A stretch of DNA of 64,000 bases from Coriaria nepalensis (Eukaryota > Streptophyta > Magnoliopsida > Cucurbitales > Coriariaceae): NCBI GenBank assembly GCA_027186245.1, contig CP114483.1, positions 15,272,220 to 15,336,219 on the forward strand, read 5' to 3'. Under the pieces are notes generated by a model. It had not been told where the DNA came from. It did not search any database and saw only the letters and a program-made list of their open reading frames with translations. Positions within the stretch are counted from its first letter, which is position 1. Each line of letters begins with the position of its first letter. The position numbers and the translations under genes were made by a program. This document shows, piece by piece, positions 40,652 to 55,093 of this stretch.

Positions 40652-43600
40652 ATGCATAGTTCCCTTCAGTAGATCAATTGCAAGTTATGCATGAAAGTCA
40701 TGTTTTAAATGCGAAAATAGAATTAGTTCGAAGTGCTTTCAAACAATTTAATGATCTAAAAAGACTGAATGATATGCTCTTTAAGGCTAAAATAATGCAT
40801 TGTTGTATTCAATAGATTAATTGCAGGTTATGTAAGAAAATCATTTTTGAAGGGCAAAATATAATTCGTTCGAATTCATTTATAATGATTTAATGACTAG
40901 AAGAGCCTCAATGACATGATTTTAACGCTAAGTAAATGTATAGTTGCCTTCAATAGATCAACTGCAAGTTATGCACGAAAGTCATGTTTAAAAGGTGAAT
41001 CTCGTCTGAAGTGATTTAGAATGATTTAATGGGTAAAAGAGATGCAATAATATGACTTTAACACTAAAAAAATGCATAGTTTCCTTCAGTAGATCAATTG
41101 CAAGTTATGCATGAAAGTCATGTTTTAAATGCGAAAATAGAATTAGTTCGAAGTGCTTCCAAACAATTTAATGATCTAAAAAGACTGAATGATATGCTCT
41201 TTAAGGCTAAAATAATGCATTGTTGTATTCCATAGATTAATTGCAGGTTATGTAAGAAAATCATGTTTGAAGGGCAAAAATATAATTCGTTCGAATTCAT
41301 TTATAATGATTTAATGACTAGAAGAGCCTCAATGACATGATTTTCACGCTAAGTAAATGTATAGTTGCCTTCACTAGATCAACTCCAAGTTATGCACGAA
41401 AGTCATGTTTAAAAGGTGAATTTCGTCTGAAGTGATTTAGAATGATTTAATGAGTATAAGAGATGCAATAATATGACTTTAACACTAAAAAAATGCATAG
41501 TTGCCTGCAATAGATCAATTGCAAGTTATGCATGAAAGTCGTGTTTTAAATGCGAAAATAGAATTAGTTCGAAGTGCTTCCAAACAATTTAATGATCTAA
41601 AAAGACTGAATGATATGCTCTTTAAGGCAAAAATAATGCATTGTTGTATTCCATAGATTAATTGCAGGTTATGTAAGAAAATCATGTTTGAAGGGCAAAA
41701 ATATAATTCGTTCGAATTCATTTATAATGATTTAATGACTAGAAGAGCCTCAATGATATGATTTTAACGCTAAGTAAATGTATAGTTGCCTTCAGTAGAT
41801 CAACTGCAAGTTATGCACGAAAGTCATGTTTAAAAGGTGAATTTCGTCTGAAGTGATTTAGAATGATTTAATGAGTATAAGAGATGCAATAATATGACTT
41901 TAACACTAAAAAAATGCATAGTTTCCTTCAGTAGATCAATTGCAAGTTATGCATGAAAGTCGTGTTTTAAATGCGAAAATAGAATTAGTTCGAAGTGCTT
42001 CCAAACAATTTAATGATCTAAAAAGACTGAATGATATGCTCTTTAAGGCTAAAATAATGCATTGTTGTATTCAATAGATTAATTGCAGGTTATGTAAGAA
42101 AATCATGTTTGAAGGGCAAAAATATAATTCGTTCGAATTCATTTATAATGATTTAATGACTAGAAGAGCCTCAATGACATGATTTTCACGCTAAGTAAAT
42201 GTATAGTTGCCTTCACTAGATCAACTGCAAGTTATGCACGAAAGTCATGTTTAAAAGGTGAATTTCGTCTGAAGTGATTTAGAATGATTTAATGAGTATA
42301 AGAGATGCAATAATATGACTTTAACACTAAAAAAATGCATAGTTCCCTTCAGTAGATCAATTGCAAGTTATGCATGAAAGTCATGTTTTAAATGCGAAAA
42401 TAGAATTAGTTCAGAGTGCTTCCAAACAATTTAATGATCTAAAAAGACTGAATGATATGCTCTTTAAGGCTAAAATAATGCATTGTTGTATTCCATAGAT
42501 TAATTGCAGGTTATGTAAGAAAATCATGTTTGAAGGGCAAAAATATAATTCGTTCGAATTCATTTATAATGATTTAATGACTAGAAGAGCCTCAATGACA
42601 TGATTTTAACGCTAAGTAAATGTATAGTTGCCTTCAGTAGATCAACTGCAAGTTATGCACGAAAGTCATGTTTAAAAGGTGAATTTCGTCTGAAGTGATT
42701 TATGCACGAAAGTCATGTTTAAAAGGTGAATTTCGTCTGAAGTGATTTAGAATGATTTAATGGGTAAAAGAGAGGCAATAATATGACTTTAACACTGAAA
42801 ATATGCATAGTTTCCTTCAGTAGATCAATTGCAAGTTATGCATGAAAGTCATGTTTTAAATGCGAAAATAGAATTAGTTCGAAGTGCTTCCAAACAATTT
42901 AATGATCTAAAAAGACTGAATGATATGCTCTTTAAGGCTAAAATAATGCATTGTTGTATTCAATAGATTAATTGCAGGTTATGTAAGAAAATCGTGTTTG
43001 AAGGGCAAAAATATAATTCGTTCGAATTCATTTATAATGATTTAATGACTAGAAGAGCCTCAATGACATGATTTTAACGCTAAGTAAATGTATAGTTGCC
43101 TTCACTAGATCAACTGCAAGTTATGCACGAAAGTCATGTTTAAAAGGTGAATTTCGTCTGATGTGATTTAGAATGATTTAATGAGTATAAGAGATGCAAT
43201 AATATGACTTTAACACTAAAAAAATGCATAGTTGCCTTCAGTAGATCAATCGCAAGTGATGCATGAAAGTCGTGTTTTAAATGCGAAAATAGAATTAGTT
43301 CGTAGTGCTTTCAAACAATTTAATGATCTAAAAAGACTGAATGATATGCTCTATAAGGCTAAAATAATGCATTGTTGTATTCAATAGATTAATTGCAGGT
43401 TATGTAAAAAAATCATTTTTAAAGGGCAAAATATAATTCGTTCGAATTCATTTATAATGATTTAATGACTAGAAGAGCCTCAATGACATGATTTTAACGC
43501 TAAGTAAATGTATAGTTGCCTTCAGTAGATCAACTGCAAGTTATGCACGAAAGTCATGTTTAAAAGGTGAATTTCGTCTGAAGTGATTTAGAATGATTTA

Positions 43601-44064
43601 ATGAGTATAAGAGATGCAATAATATGACTTTAACACTAAAAAAATGCATAGTTGCCTTCAGTAGATCAATTGCAAGTGATGCATGAAAGTCGTGTTTTAA
43701 ATGCGAAAATAGAATTAGTTCGTAGTGCTTTCAAACAATTTAATGATCTAAAAAGACTGAATGATATGCTCTTTAAGGCTAAAATAATGCATTGTTGTAT
43801 TCAATAGATTAATTGCAGGTTATGTAAAAAAATCATTTTTGAAGGGCAAAAATATAATTCGTTCGAATTCATTTATAATGATTTAATGACTAGAAGAGCC
43901 TCAATGACATGATTTTAACGCTAAGTAAATGTATAGTTGCCTTCAGTAGATCAACTGCAAGTTATGCACGAAAGTCATGTTTAAAAGGTGAATTTCGTCT
44001 GAAGTGATTTAGAATGATTTAATGGGTAAAAGAGATGCAATAATATGACTTTAACACTAAAAAA
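40652..44064. repeat. Full 8-monomer HOR copy 1 (3,413 bp)
   Basis: Complete order a b' c' d e f g h. The length equals eight monomers plus the 47-bp duplication in monomer e. Small private differences from the other copies are CAATAG instead of CCATAG in d and GTCATG instead of GTCGTG in f. Confidence 0.9.
42655..42748. repeat. 47-bp tandem duplication in monomer e (site 2)
   Basis: Same duplication and breakpoints as at 39,242, exactly 3,413 bp further on. Confidence 0.95.
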
Positions 44065-45746
44065 ATGCATAGTTCCCTTCAGTAGATCAATTGCAAGTTA
44101 TGCATGAAAGTCATGTTTTAAATGCGAAAATAGAATTAGTTCGAAGTGCTTTCAAACAATTTAATGATCTAAAAAGACTGAATGATATGCTCTTTAAGGC
44201 TAAAATAATGCATTGTTGTATTCAATAGATTAATTGCAGGTTATGTAAGAAAATCATTTTTGAAGGGCAAAATATAATTCGTTCGAATTCATTTATAATG
44301 ATTTAATGACTAGAAGAGCCTCAATGACATGATTTTAACGCTAAGTAAATGTATAGTTGCCTTCAATAGATCAACTGCAAGTTATGCACGAAAGTCATGT
44401 TTAAAAGGTGAATCTCGTCTGAAGTGATTTAGAATGATTTAATGGGTAAAAGAGATGCAATAATATGACTTTAACACTAAAAAAATGCATAGTTTCCTTC
44501 AGTAGATCAATTGCAAGTTATGCATGAAAGTCATGTTTTAAATGCGAAAATAGAATTAGTTCGAAGTGCTTTCAAACAATTTAATGATCTAAAAAGACTG
44601 AATGATATGCTCTTTAAGGCTAAAATAATGCATTGTTGTATTCAATAGATTAATTGCAGGTTATGTAAGAAAATCATTTTTGAAGGGCAAAATATAATTC
44701 GTTCGAATTCATTTATAATGATTTAATGACTAGAAGAGCCTCAATGACATGATTTTAACGCTAAGTAAATGTATAGTTGCCTTCAATAGATCAACTGCAA
44801 GTTATGCACAAAAGTCATGTTTAAAAGGTGAATCTCGTCTGAAGTGATTTAGAATGATTTAATGGGTAAAAGAGATGCAATAATATGACTTTAACACTAA
44901 AAAAATGCATAGTTTCCTTCAGTAGATCAATTGCAAGTTATGCATGAAAGTCATGTTTTAAATGCGAAAATAGAATTAGTTCGAAGTGCTTCCAAACAAT
45001 TTAATGATCTAAAAAGACTGAATGATATGCTCTTTAAGGCTAAAATAATGCATTGTTGTATTCCATAGATTAATTGCAGGTTATGTAAGAAAATCATGTT
45101 TGAAGGGCAAAAATATAATTCGTTCGAATTCATTTATAATGATTTAATGACTAGAAGAGCCTCAATGACATGATTTTCACGCTAAGTAAATGTATAGTTG
45201 CCTTCACTAGATCAACTCCAAGTTATGCACGAAAGTCATGTTTAAAAGGTGAATTTCGTCTGAAGTGATTTAGAATGATTTAATGAGTATAAGAGATGCA
45301 ATAATATGACTTTAACACTAAAAAAATGCATAGTTGCCTGCAATAGATCAATTGCAAGTTATGCATGAAAGTCGTGTTTTAAATGCGAAAATAGAATTAG
45401 TTCGAAGTGCTTCCAAACAATTTAATGATCTAAAAAGACTGAATGATATGCTCTTTAAGGCAAAAATAATGCATTGTTGTATTCCATAGATTAATTGCAG
45501 GTTATGTAAGAAAATCATGTTTGAAGGGCAAAAATATAATTCGTTCGAATTCATTTATAATGATTTAATGACTAGAAGAGCCTCAATGACATGATTTTCA
45601 CGCTAAGTAAATGTATAGTTGCCTTCACTAGATCAACTGCAAGTTATGCACGAAAGTCATGTTTAAAAGGTGAATTTCGTCTGAAGTGATTTAGAATGAT
45701 TTAATGGGTAAAAGAGATGCAATAATATGACTTTAACACTAAAAAA
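44065..45746. repeat. 4-monomer HOR derivative: a b b' c-like
   Basis: Four monomers (1,682 bp) inserted between full copies 1 and 2. It starts as a normal unit (a, b, b'). The fourth monomer begins as c' (GCCTGCAATAG) but ends with CACGC, CACTAG and GGGTAAAAG and passes directly into a new monomer a. Monomers d to h, including the 47-bp marker, are missing, as expected from an unequal exchange. Confidence 0.8.
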
Positions 45747-48700
45747 ATGCATAGTTCCCTTCAGTAGATCAATTGCAAGTTATGCATGAAAGTCATGTTT
45801 TAAATGCGAAAATAGAATTAGTTCGAAGTGCTTTCAAACAATTTAATGATCTAAAAAGACTGAATGATATGCTCTTTAAGGCTAAAATAATGCATTGTTG
45901 TATTCAATAGATTAATTGCAGGTTATGTAAGAAAATCATTTTTGAAGGGCAAAATATAATTCGTTCGAATTCATTTATAATGATTTAATGACTAGAAGAG
46001 CCTCAATGACATGATTTTAACGCTAAGTAAATGTATAGTTGCCTTCAATAGATCAACTGCAAGTTATGCACGAAAGTCATGTTTAAAAGGTGAATCTCGT
46101 CTGAAGTGATTTAGAATGATTTAATGGGTAAAAGAGATGCAATAATATGACTTTAACACTAAAAAAATGCATAGTTTCCTTCAGTAGATCAATTGCAAGT
46201 TATGCATGAAAGTCATGTTTTAAATGCGAAAATAGAATTAGTTCGAAGTGCTTCCAAACAATTTAATGATCTAAAAAGACTGAATGATATGCTCTTTAAG
46301 GCTAAAATAATGCATTGTTGTATTCCATAGATTAATTGCAGGTTATGTAAGAAAATCATGTTTGAAGGGCAAAAATATAATTCGTTCGAATTCATTTATA
46401 ATGATTTAATGACTAGAAGAGCCTCAATGACATGATTTTCACGCTAAGTAAATGTATAGTTGCCTTCACTAGATCAACTCCAAGTTATGCACGAAAGTCA
46501 TGTTTAAAAGGTGAATTTCGTCTGAAGTGATTTAGAATGATTTAATGAGTATAAGAGATGCAATAATATGACTTTAACACTAAAAAAATGCATAGTTGCC
46601 TGCAATAGATCAATTGCAAGTTATGCATGAAAGTCGTGTTTTAAATGCGAAAATAGAATTAGTTCGAAGTGCTTCCAAACAATTTAATGATCTAAAAAGA
46701 CTGAATGATATGCTCTTTAAGGCAAAAATAATGCATTGTTGTATTCCATAGATTAATTGCAGGTTATGTAAGAAAATCATGTTTGAAGGGCAAAAATATA
46801 ATTCGTTCGAATTCATTTATAATGATTTAATGACTAGAAGAGCCTCAATGATATGATTTTAACGCTAAGTAAATGTATAGTTGCCTTCAGTAGATCAACT
46901 GCAAGTTATGCACGAAAGTCATGTTTAAAAGGTGAATTTCGTCTGAAGTGATTTAGAATGATTTAATGAGTATAAGAGATGCAATAATATGACTTTAACA
47001 CTAAAAAAATGCATAGTTTCCTTCAGTAGATCAATTGCAAGTTATGCATGAAAGTCGTGTTTTAAATGCGAAAATAGAATTAGTTCGAAGTGCTTCCAAA
47101 CAATTTAATGATCTAAAAAGACTGAATGATATGCTCTTTAAGGCTAAAATAATGCATTGTTGTATTCCATAGATTAATTGCAGGTTATGTAAGAAAATCA
47201 TGTTTGAAGGGCAAAAATATAATTCGTTCGAATTCATTTATAATGATTTAATGACTAGAAGAGCCTCAATGACATGATTTTCACGCTAAGTAAATGTATA
47301 GTTGCCTTCACTAGATCAACTGCAAGTTATGCACGAAAGTCATGTTTAAAAGGTGAATTTCGTCTGAAGTGATTTAGAATGATTTAATGAGTATAAGAGA
47401 TGCAATAATATGACTTTAACACTAAAAAAATGCATAGTTCCCTTCAGTAGATCAATTGCAAGTTATGCATGAAAGTCATGTTTTAAATGCGAAAATAGAA
47501 TTAGTTCAGAGTGCTTCCAAACAATTTAATGATCTAAAAAGACTGAATGATATGCTCTTTAAGGCTAAAATAATGCATTGTTGTATTCCATAGATTAATT
47601 GCAGGTTATGTAAGAAAATCATGTTTGAAGGGCAAAAATATAATTCGTTCGAATTCATTTATAATGATTTAATGACTAGAAGAGCCTCAATGACATGATT
47701 TTAACGCTAAGTAAATGTATAGTTGCCTTCAGTAGATCAACTGCAAGTTATGCACGAAAGTCATGTTTAAAAGGTGAATTTCGTCTGAAGTGATTTATGC
47801 ACGAAAGTCATGTTTAAAAGGTGAATTTCGTCTGAAGTGATTTAGAATGATTTAATGGGTAAAAGAGAGGCAATAATATGACTTTAACACTGAAAATATG
47901 CATAGTTTCCTTCAGTAGATCAATTGCAAGTTATGCATGAAAGTCGTGTTTTAAATGCGAAAATAGAATTAGTTCGAAGTGCTTCCAAACAATTTAATGA
48001 TCTAAAAAGACTGAATGATATGCTCTTTAAGGCTAAAATAATGCATTGTTGTATTCAATAGATTAATTGCAGGTTATGTAAGAAAATCGTGTTTGAAGGG
48101 CAAAAATATAATTCGTTCGAATTCATTTATAATGATTTAATGACTAGAAGAGCCTCAATGACATGATTTTAACGCTAAGTAAATGTATAGTTGCCTTCAC
48201 TAGATCAACTGCAAGTTATGCACGAAAGTCATGTTTAAAAGGTGAATTTCGTCTGATGTGATTTAGAATGATTTAATGAGTATAAGAGATGCAATAATAT
48301 GACTTTAACACTAAAAAAATGCATAGTTCCCTTCAGTAGATCAATCGCAAGTGATGCATGAAAGTCGTGTTTTAAATGCGAAAATAGAATTAGTTCGTAG
48401 TGCTTTCAAACAATTTAATGATCTAAAAAGACTGAATGATATGCTCTATAAGGCTAAAATAATGCATTGTTGTATTCAATAGATTAATTGCAGGTTATGT
48501 AAAAAAATCATTTTTAAAGGGCAAAATATAATTCGTTCGAATTCATTTATAATGATTTAATGACTAGAAGAGCCTCAATGACATGATTTTAACGCTAAGT
48601 AAATGTATAGTTGCCTTCAGTAGATCAACTGCAAGTTATGCACGAAAGTCATGTTTAAAAGGTGAATTTCGTCTGAAGTGATTTAGAATGATTTAATGAG

Positions 48701-49159
48701 TATAAGAGATGCAATAATATGACTTTAACACTAAAAAAATGCATAGTTGCCTTCAGTAGATCAATTGCAAGTGATGCATGAAAGTCGTGTTTTAAATGCG
48801 AAAATAGAATTAGTTCGTAGTGCTTTCAAACAATTTAATGATCTAAAAAGACTGAGTGATATGCTCTTTAAGGCTAAAATAATGCATTGTTGTATTCAAT
48901 AGATTAATTGCAGGTTATGTAAAAAAATCATTTTTGAAGGGCAAAAATATAATTCGTTCGAATTCATTTATAATGATTTAATGACTAGAAGAGCCTCAAT
49001 GACATGATTTTAACGCTAAGTAAATGTATAGTTGCCTTCAGTAGATCAACTGCAAGTTATGCACGAAAGTCATGTTTAAAAGGTGAATTTCGTCTGAAGT
49101 GATTTAGAATGATTTAATGGGTAAAAGAGATGCAATAATATGACTTTAACACTAAAAAA
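45747..49159. repeat. Full 8-monomer HOR copy 2 (3,413 bp)
   Basis: Complete order a b' c' d e f g h, exactly the length of copy 1. Monomer g carries CCC after ATAGTT where other copies have GCC, a private variant. Confidence 0.9.
47750..47843. repeat. 47-bp tandem duplication in monomer e (site 3)
   Basis: Same breakpoints, 5,095 bp after site 2. The interval holds twelve monomers because the 4-mer derivative lies between the two full copies. Confidence 0.95.
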
Positions 49160-51261
49160 ATGCATAGTTCCCTTCAGTAGATCAATTGCAAGTTATGCAT
49201 GAAAGTCATGTTTTAAATGCGAAAATAGAATTAGTTCGAAGTGCTTTCAAACAATTTAATGATCTAAAAAGACTGAATGATATGCTCTTTAAGGCTAAAA
49301 TAATGCATTGTTGTATTCAATAGATTAATTGCAGGTTATGTAAGAAAATCATTTTTGAAGGGCAAAATATAATTCGTTCGAATTCATTTATAATGATTTA
49401 ATGACTAGAAGAGCCTCAATGACATGATTTTAACGCTAAGTAAATGTATAGTTGCCTTCAATAGATCAACTGCAAGTTATGCACGAAAGTCATGTTTAAA
49501 AGGTGAATCTCGTCTGAAGTGATTTAGAATGATTTAATGGGTAAAAGAGATGCAATAATATGACTTTAACACTAAAAAAATGCATAGTTTCCTTCAGTAG
49601 ATCAATTGCAAGTTATGCATGAAAGTCATGTTTTAAATGCGAAAATAGAATTAGTTCGAAGTGCTTCCAAACAATTTAATGATCTAAAAAGACTGAATGA
49701 TATGCTCTTTAAGGCTAAAATAATGCATTGTTGTATTCCATAGATTAATTGCAGGTTATGTAAGAAAATCATGTTTGAAGGGCAAAAATATAATTCGTTC
49801 GAATTCATTTATAATGATTTAATGACTAGAAGAGCCTCAATGACATGATTTTAACGCTAAGTAAATGTATAGTTGCCTTCAGTAGATCAACTGCAAGTTA
49901 TGCACGAAAGTCATGTTTAAAAGGTGAATTTCGTCTGAAGTGATTTAGAATGATTTAATGGGTAAAAGAGATGCAATAATATGACTTTAACACTAAAAAA
50001 ATGCATAGTTCCCTTCAGTAGATCAATTGCAAGTTATGCATGAAAGTCATGTTTTAAATGCGAAAATAGAATTAGTTCGAAGTGCTTTCAAACAATTTAA
50101 TGATCTAAAAAGACTGAATGATATGCTCTTTAAGGCTAAAATAATGCATTGTTGTATTCAATAGATTAATTGCAGGTTATGTAAGAAAATCATTTTTGAA
50201 GGGCAAAATATAATTCGTTCGAATTCATTTATAATGATTTAATGACTAGAAGAGCCTCAATGACATGATTTTAACGCTAAGTAAATGTATAGTTGCCTTC
50301 AATAGATCAACTGCAAGTTATGCACGAAAGTCATGTTTAAAAGGTGAATCTCGTCTGAAGTGATTTAGAATGATTTAATGGGTAAAAGAGATGCAATAAT
50401 ATGACTTTAACACTAAAAAAATGCATAGTTTCCTTCAGTAGATCAATTGCAAGTTATGCATGAAAGTCATGTTTTAAATGCGAAAATAGAATTAGTTCGA
50501 AGTGCTTTCAAACAATTTAATGATCTAAAAAGACTGAATGATATGCTCTTTAAGGCTAAAATAATGCATTGTTGTATTCAATAGATTAATTGCAGGTTAT
50601 GTAAGAAAATCATTTTTGAAGGGCAAAATATAATTCGTTCGAATTCATTTATAATGATTTAATGACTAGAAGAGCCTCAATGACATGATTTTAACGCTAA
50701 GTAAATGTATAGTTGCCTTCAGTAGATCAACTGCAAGTTATGCACGAAAGTCATGTTTAAAAGGTGAATTTCGTCTGAAGTGATTTAGAATGATTTAATG
50801 AGTATAAGAGATGCAATAATATGACTTTAACACTAAAAAAATGCATAGTTGCCTTCAGTAGATCAATTGCAAGTGATGCATGAAAGTCGTGTTTTAAATG
50901 CGAAAATAGAATTAGTTCGTAGTGCTTTCAAACAATTTAATGATCTAAAAAGACTGAATGATATGCTCTTTAAGGCTAAAATAATGCATTGTTGTATTCA
51001 ATAGATTAATTGCAGGTTATGTAAAAAAATCATTTTTGAAGGGCAAAAATATAATTCGTTCGAATTTATTTATAATGATTTAATGACTAGAAGAGCCTCA
51101 ATGACATGATTTTAACGCTAAGTAAATGTATAGTTGCCTTCAGTAGATCAACTGCAAGTTATGCACGAAAGTCATGTTTAAAAGGTGAATTTCGTCTGAA
51201 GTGATTTAGAATGATTTAATGGGTAAAAGAGATGCAATAATATGACTTTAACACTAAAAAA
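49160..51261. repeat. 5-monomer HOR derivative (2,102 bp): a b'' a b h
   Basis: Five monomers. The second (b'') has TCC, GTCATG, CTTCC and CCATAG like b' but ends with AACGC, CAGTAG and GGGTAAAAG. Monomers c' to g and the 47-bp marker are absent. The same 2,102-bp spacing recurs at 55,094 and 57,196. Confidence 0.85.
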
Positions 51262-54253
51262 ATGCATAGTTCCCTTCAGTAGATCAATTGCAAGTTATGC
51301 ATGAAAGTCATGTTTTAAATGCGAAAATAGAATTAGTTCGAAGTGCTTTCAAACAATTTAATGATCTAAAAAGACTGAATGATATGCTCTTTAAGGCTAA
51401 AATAATGCATTGTTGTATTCAATAGATTAATTGCAGGTTATGTAAGAAAATCATTTTTGAAGGGCAAAATATAATTCGTTCGAATTCATTTATAATGATT
51501 TAATGACTAGAAGAGCCTCAATGACATGATTTTAACGCTAAGTAAATGTATAGTTGCCTTCAATAGATCAACTGCAAGTTATGCACGAAAGTCATGTTTA
51601 AAAGGTGAATCTCGTCTGAAGTGATTTAGAATGATTTAATGGGTAAAAGAGATGCAATAATATGACTTTAACACTAAAAAAATGCATAGTTTCCTTCAGT
51701 AGATCAATTGCAAGTTATGCATGAAAGTCATCTTTTAAATGCGAAAATAGAATTAGTTCGAAGTGCTTCCAAACAATTTAATGATCTAAAAAGACTGAAT
51801 GATATGCTCTTTAAGGCTAAAATAATGCATTGTTGTATTCCATAGATTAATTGCAGGTTATGTAAGAAAATCATGTTTGAAGGGCAAAAATATAATTCGT
51901 TCGAATTCATTTATAATGATTTAATGACTAGAAGAGCCTCAATGACATGATTTTCACGCTAAGTAAATGTATAGTTGCCTTCAGTAGATCAACTGCAAGT
52001 TATGCACGAAAGTCATGTTTAAAAGGTGAATTTCGTCTGAAGTGATTTAGAATGATTTAATGAGTATAAGAGATGCAATAATATGACTTTAACACTAAAA
52101 AAATGCATAGTTTCCTTCAGTAGATCAATTGCAAGTTATGCATGAAAGTCGTGTTTTAAATGCGAAAATAGAATTAGTTCGAAGTGCTTCCAAACAATTT
52201 AATGATCTAAAAAGACTGAATGATATGCTCTTTAAGGCTAAAATAATGCATTGTTGTATTCCATAGATTAATTGCAGGTTATGTAAGAAAATCATGTTTG
52301 AAGGGCAAAAATATAATTCGTTCGAATTCATTTATAATGATTTAATGACTAGAAGAGCCTCAATGACATGATTTTCACGCTAAGTAAATGTATAGTTGCC
52401 TTCACTAGATCAACTGCAAGTTATGCACGAAAGTCATGTTTAAAAGGTGAATTTCGTCTGAAGTGATTTAGAATGATTTAATGAGTATAAGAGATGCAAT
52501 AATATGACTTTAACACTAAAAAAATGCATAGTTCCCTTCAGTAGATCAATTGCAAGTTATGCATGAAAGTCATGTTTTAAATGCGAAAATAGAATTAGTT
52601 CAGAGTGCTTCCAAACAATTTAATGATCTAAAAAGACTGAATGATATGCTCTTTAAGGCTAAAATAATGCATTGTTGTATTCCATAGATTAATTGCAGGT
52701 TATGTAAGAAAATCATGTTTGAAGGGCAAAAATATAATTCGTTCGAATTCATTTATAATGATTTAATGACTAGAAGAGCCTCAATGACATGATTTTAACG
52801 CTAAGTAAATGTATAGTTGCCTTCAGTAGATCAACTGCAAGTTATGCACGAAAGTCATGTTTAAAAGGTGAATTTCGTCTGAAGTGATTTATGCACGAAA
52901 GTCATGTTTAAAAGGTGAATTTCGTCTGAAGTGATTTAGAATGATTTAATGGGTAAAAGAGAGGCAATAATATGACTTTAACACTGAAAATATGCATAGT
53001 TTCCTTCAGTAGATCAATTGCAAGTTATGCATGAAAGTCGTGTTTTAAATGCGAAAATAGAATTAGTTCGAAGTGCTTCCAAACAATTTAATGATCTAAA
53101 AAGACTGAATGATATGCTCTTTAAGGCTAAAATAATGCATTGTTGTATTCAATAGATTAATTGCAGGTTATGTAAGAAAATCGTGTTTGAAGGGCAAAAA
53201 TATAATTCGTTCGAATTCATTTATAATGATTTAATGACTAGAAGAGCCTCAATGACATGATTTTAACGCTAAGTAAATGTATAGTTACCTTCACTAGATC
53301 AACTGCAAGTTATGCACGAAAGTCATGTTTAAAAGGTGAATTTCGTCTGATGTGATTTAGAATGATTTAATGAGTATAAGAGATGCAATAATATGACTTT
53401 AACACTAAAAAAATGCATAGTTGCCTTCAGTAGATCAATCGCAAGTGATGCATGAAAGTCGTGTTTTAAATGCGAAAATAGAATTAGTTCGTAGTGCTTT
53501 CAAACAATTTAATGATCTAAAAAGACTGAATGATATGCTCTATAAGGCTAAAATAATGCATTGTTGTATTCAATAGATTAATTGCAGGTTATGTAAAAAA
53601 ATCATTTTTAAAGGGCAAAATATAATTCGTTCGAATTCATTTATAATGATTTAATGACTAGAAGAGCCTCAATGACATGATTTTAACGCTAAGTAAATGT
53701 ATAGTTGCCTTCAGTAGATCAACTGCAAGTTATGCACGAAAGTCATGTTTAAAAGGTGAATTTCGTCTGAAGTGATTTAGAATGATTTAATGAGTATAAG
53801 AGATGCAATAATATGACTTTAACACTAAAAAAATGCATAGTTGCCTTCAGTAGATCAATTGCAAGTGATGCATGAAAGTCGTGTTTTAAATGCGAAAATA
53901 GAATTAGTTCGTAGTGCTTTCAAACAATTTAATGATCTAAAAAGACTGAATGATATGCTCTTTAAGGCTAAAATAATGCATTGTTGTATTCAATAGATTA
54001 ATTGCAGGTTATGTAAAAAAATCATTTTTGAAGGGCAAAAATATAATTCGTTCGAATTCATTTATAATGATTTAATGACTAGAAGAGCCTCAATGACATG
54101 ATTTTAACGCTAAGTAAATGTATAGTTGCCTTCAGTAGATCAACTGCAAGTTATGCACGAAAGTCATGTTTAAAAGGTGAATTTCGTCTGAAGTGATTTA
54201 GAATGATTTAATGGGTAAAAGAGATGCAATAATATGACTTTAACACTAAAAAA
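51262..54253. repeat. 7-monomer HOR derivative (2,992 bp): a b'-like d e f g h
   Basis: The canonical order with c' missing: the b'-like monomer has CAGTAG and ACTGCAAG in its B subunit and joins straight to d. The length equals seven monomers plus the 47-bp duplication. A private GTCATC variant near 51,730 replaces GTCATG. Confidence 0.85.
52844..52937. repeat. 47-bp tandem duplication in monomer e (site 4)
   Basis: Same breakpoints, 5,094 bp after site 3, inside the 7-mer derivative. Confidence 0.95.
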
Positions 54254-55093
54254 ATGCATAGTTCCCTTCAGTAGATCAATTGCAAGTTATGCATGAAAGT
54301 CATGTTTTAAATGCGAAAATAGAATTAGTTCGAAGTGCTTTCAAACAATTTAATGATCTAAAAAGACTGAATGATATGCTCTTTAAGGCTAAAATAATGC
54401 ATTGTTGTATTCAATAGATTAATTGCAGGTTATGTAAGAAAATCATTTTTGAAGGGCAAAATATAATTCGTTCGAATTCATTTATAATGATTTAATGACT
54501 AGAAGAGCCTCAATGACATGATTTTAACGCTAAGTAAATGTATAGTTGCCTTCAATAGATCAACTGCAAGTTATGCACGAAAGTCATGTTTAAAAGGTGA
54601 ATCTCGTCTGAAGTGATTTAGAATGATTTAATGGGTAAAAGAGATGCAATAATATGACTTTAACACTAAAAAAATGCATAGTTTCCTTCAGTAGATCAAT
54701 TGCAAGTTATGCATGAAAGTCATGTTTTAAATGCGAAAATAGAATTAGTTCGAAGTGCTTTCAAACAATTTAATGATCTAAAAAGACTGAATGATATGCT
54801 CTTTAAGGCTAAAATAATGCATTGTTGTATTCAATAGATTAATTGCAGGTTATGTAAGAAAATCATTTTTGAAGGGCAAAATATAATTCGTTCGAATTCA
54901 TTTATAATGATTTAATGACTAGAAGAGCCTCAATGACATGATTTTAACGCTAAGTAAATGTATAGTTGCCTTCAATAGATCAACTGTAAGTTATGCACGA
55001 AAGTCATGTTTAAAAGGTGAATCTCGTCTGAAGTGATTTAGAATGATTTAATGGGTAAAAGAGATGCAATAATATGACTTTAACACTAAAAAA
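54254..55093. repeat. Two monomers (a b) leading into a 5-mer tandem
   Basis: Monomers a and b differ from each other almost only by CCC versus TCC after ATAGTT. They link the 7-mer derivative on the left to the two 2,102-bp 5-mers on the right. Confidence 0.75.
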
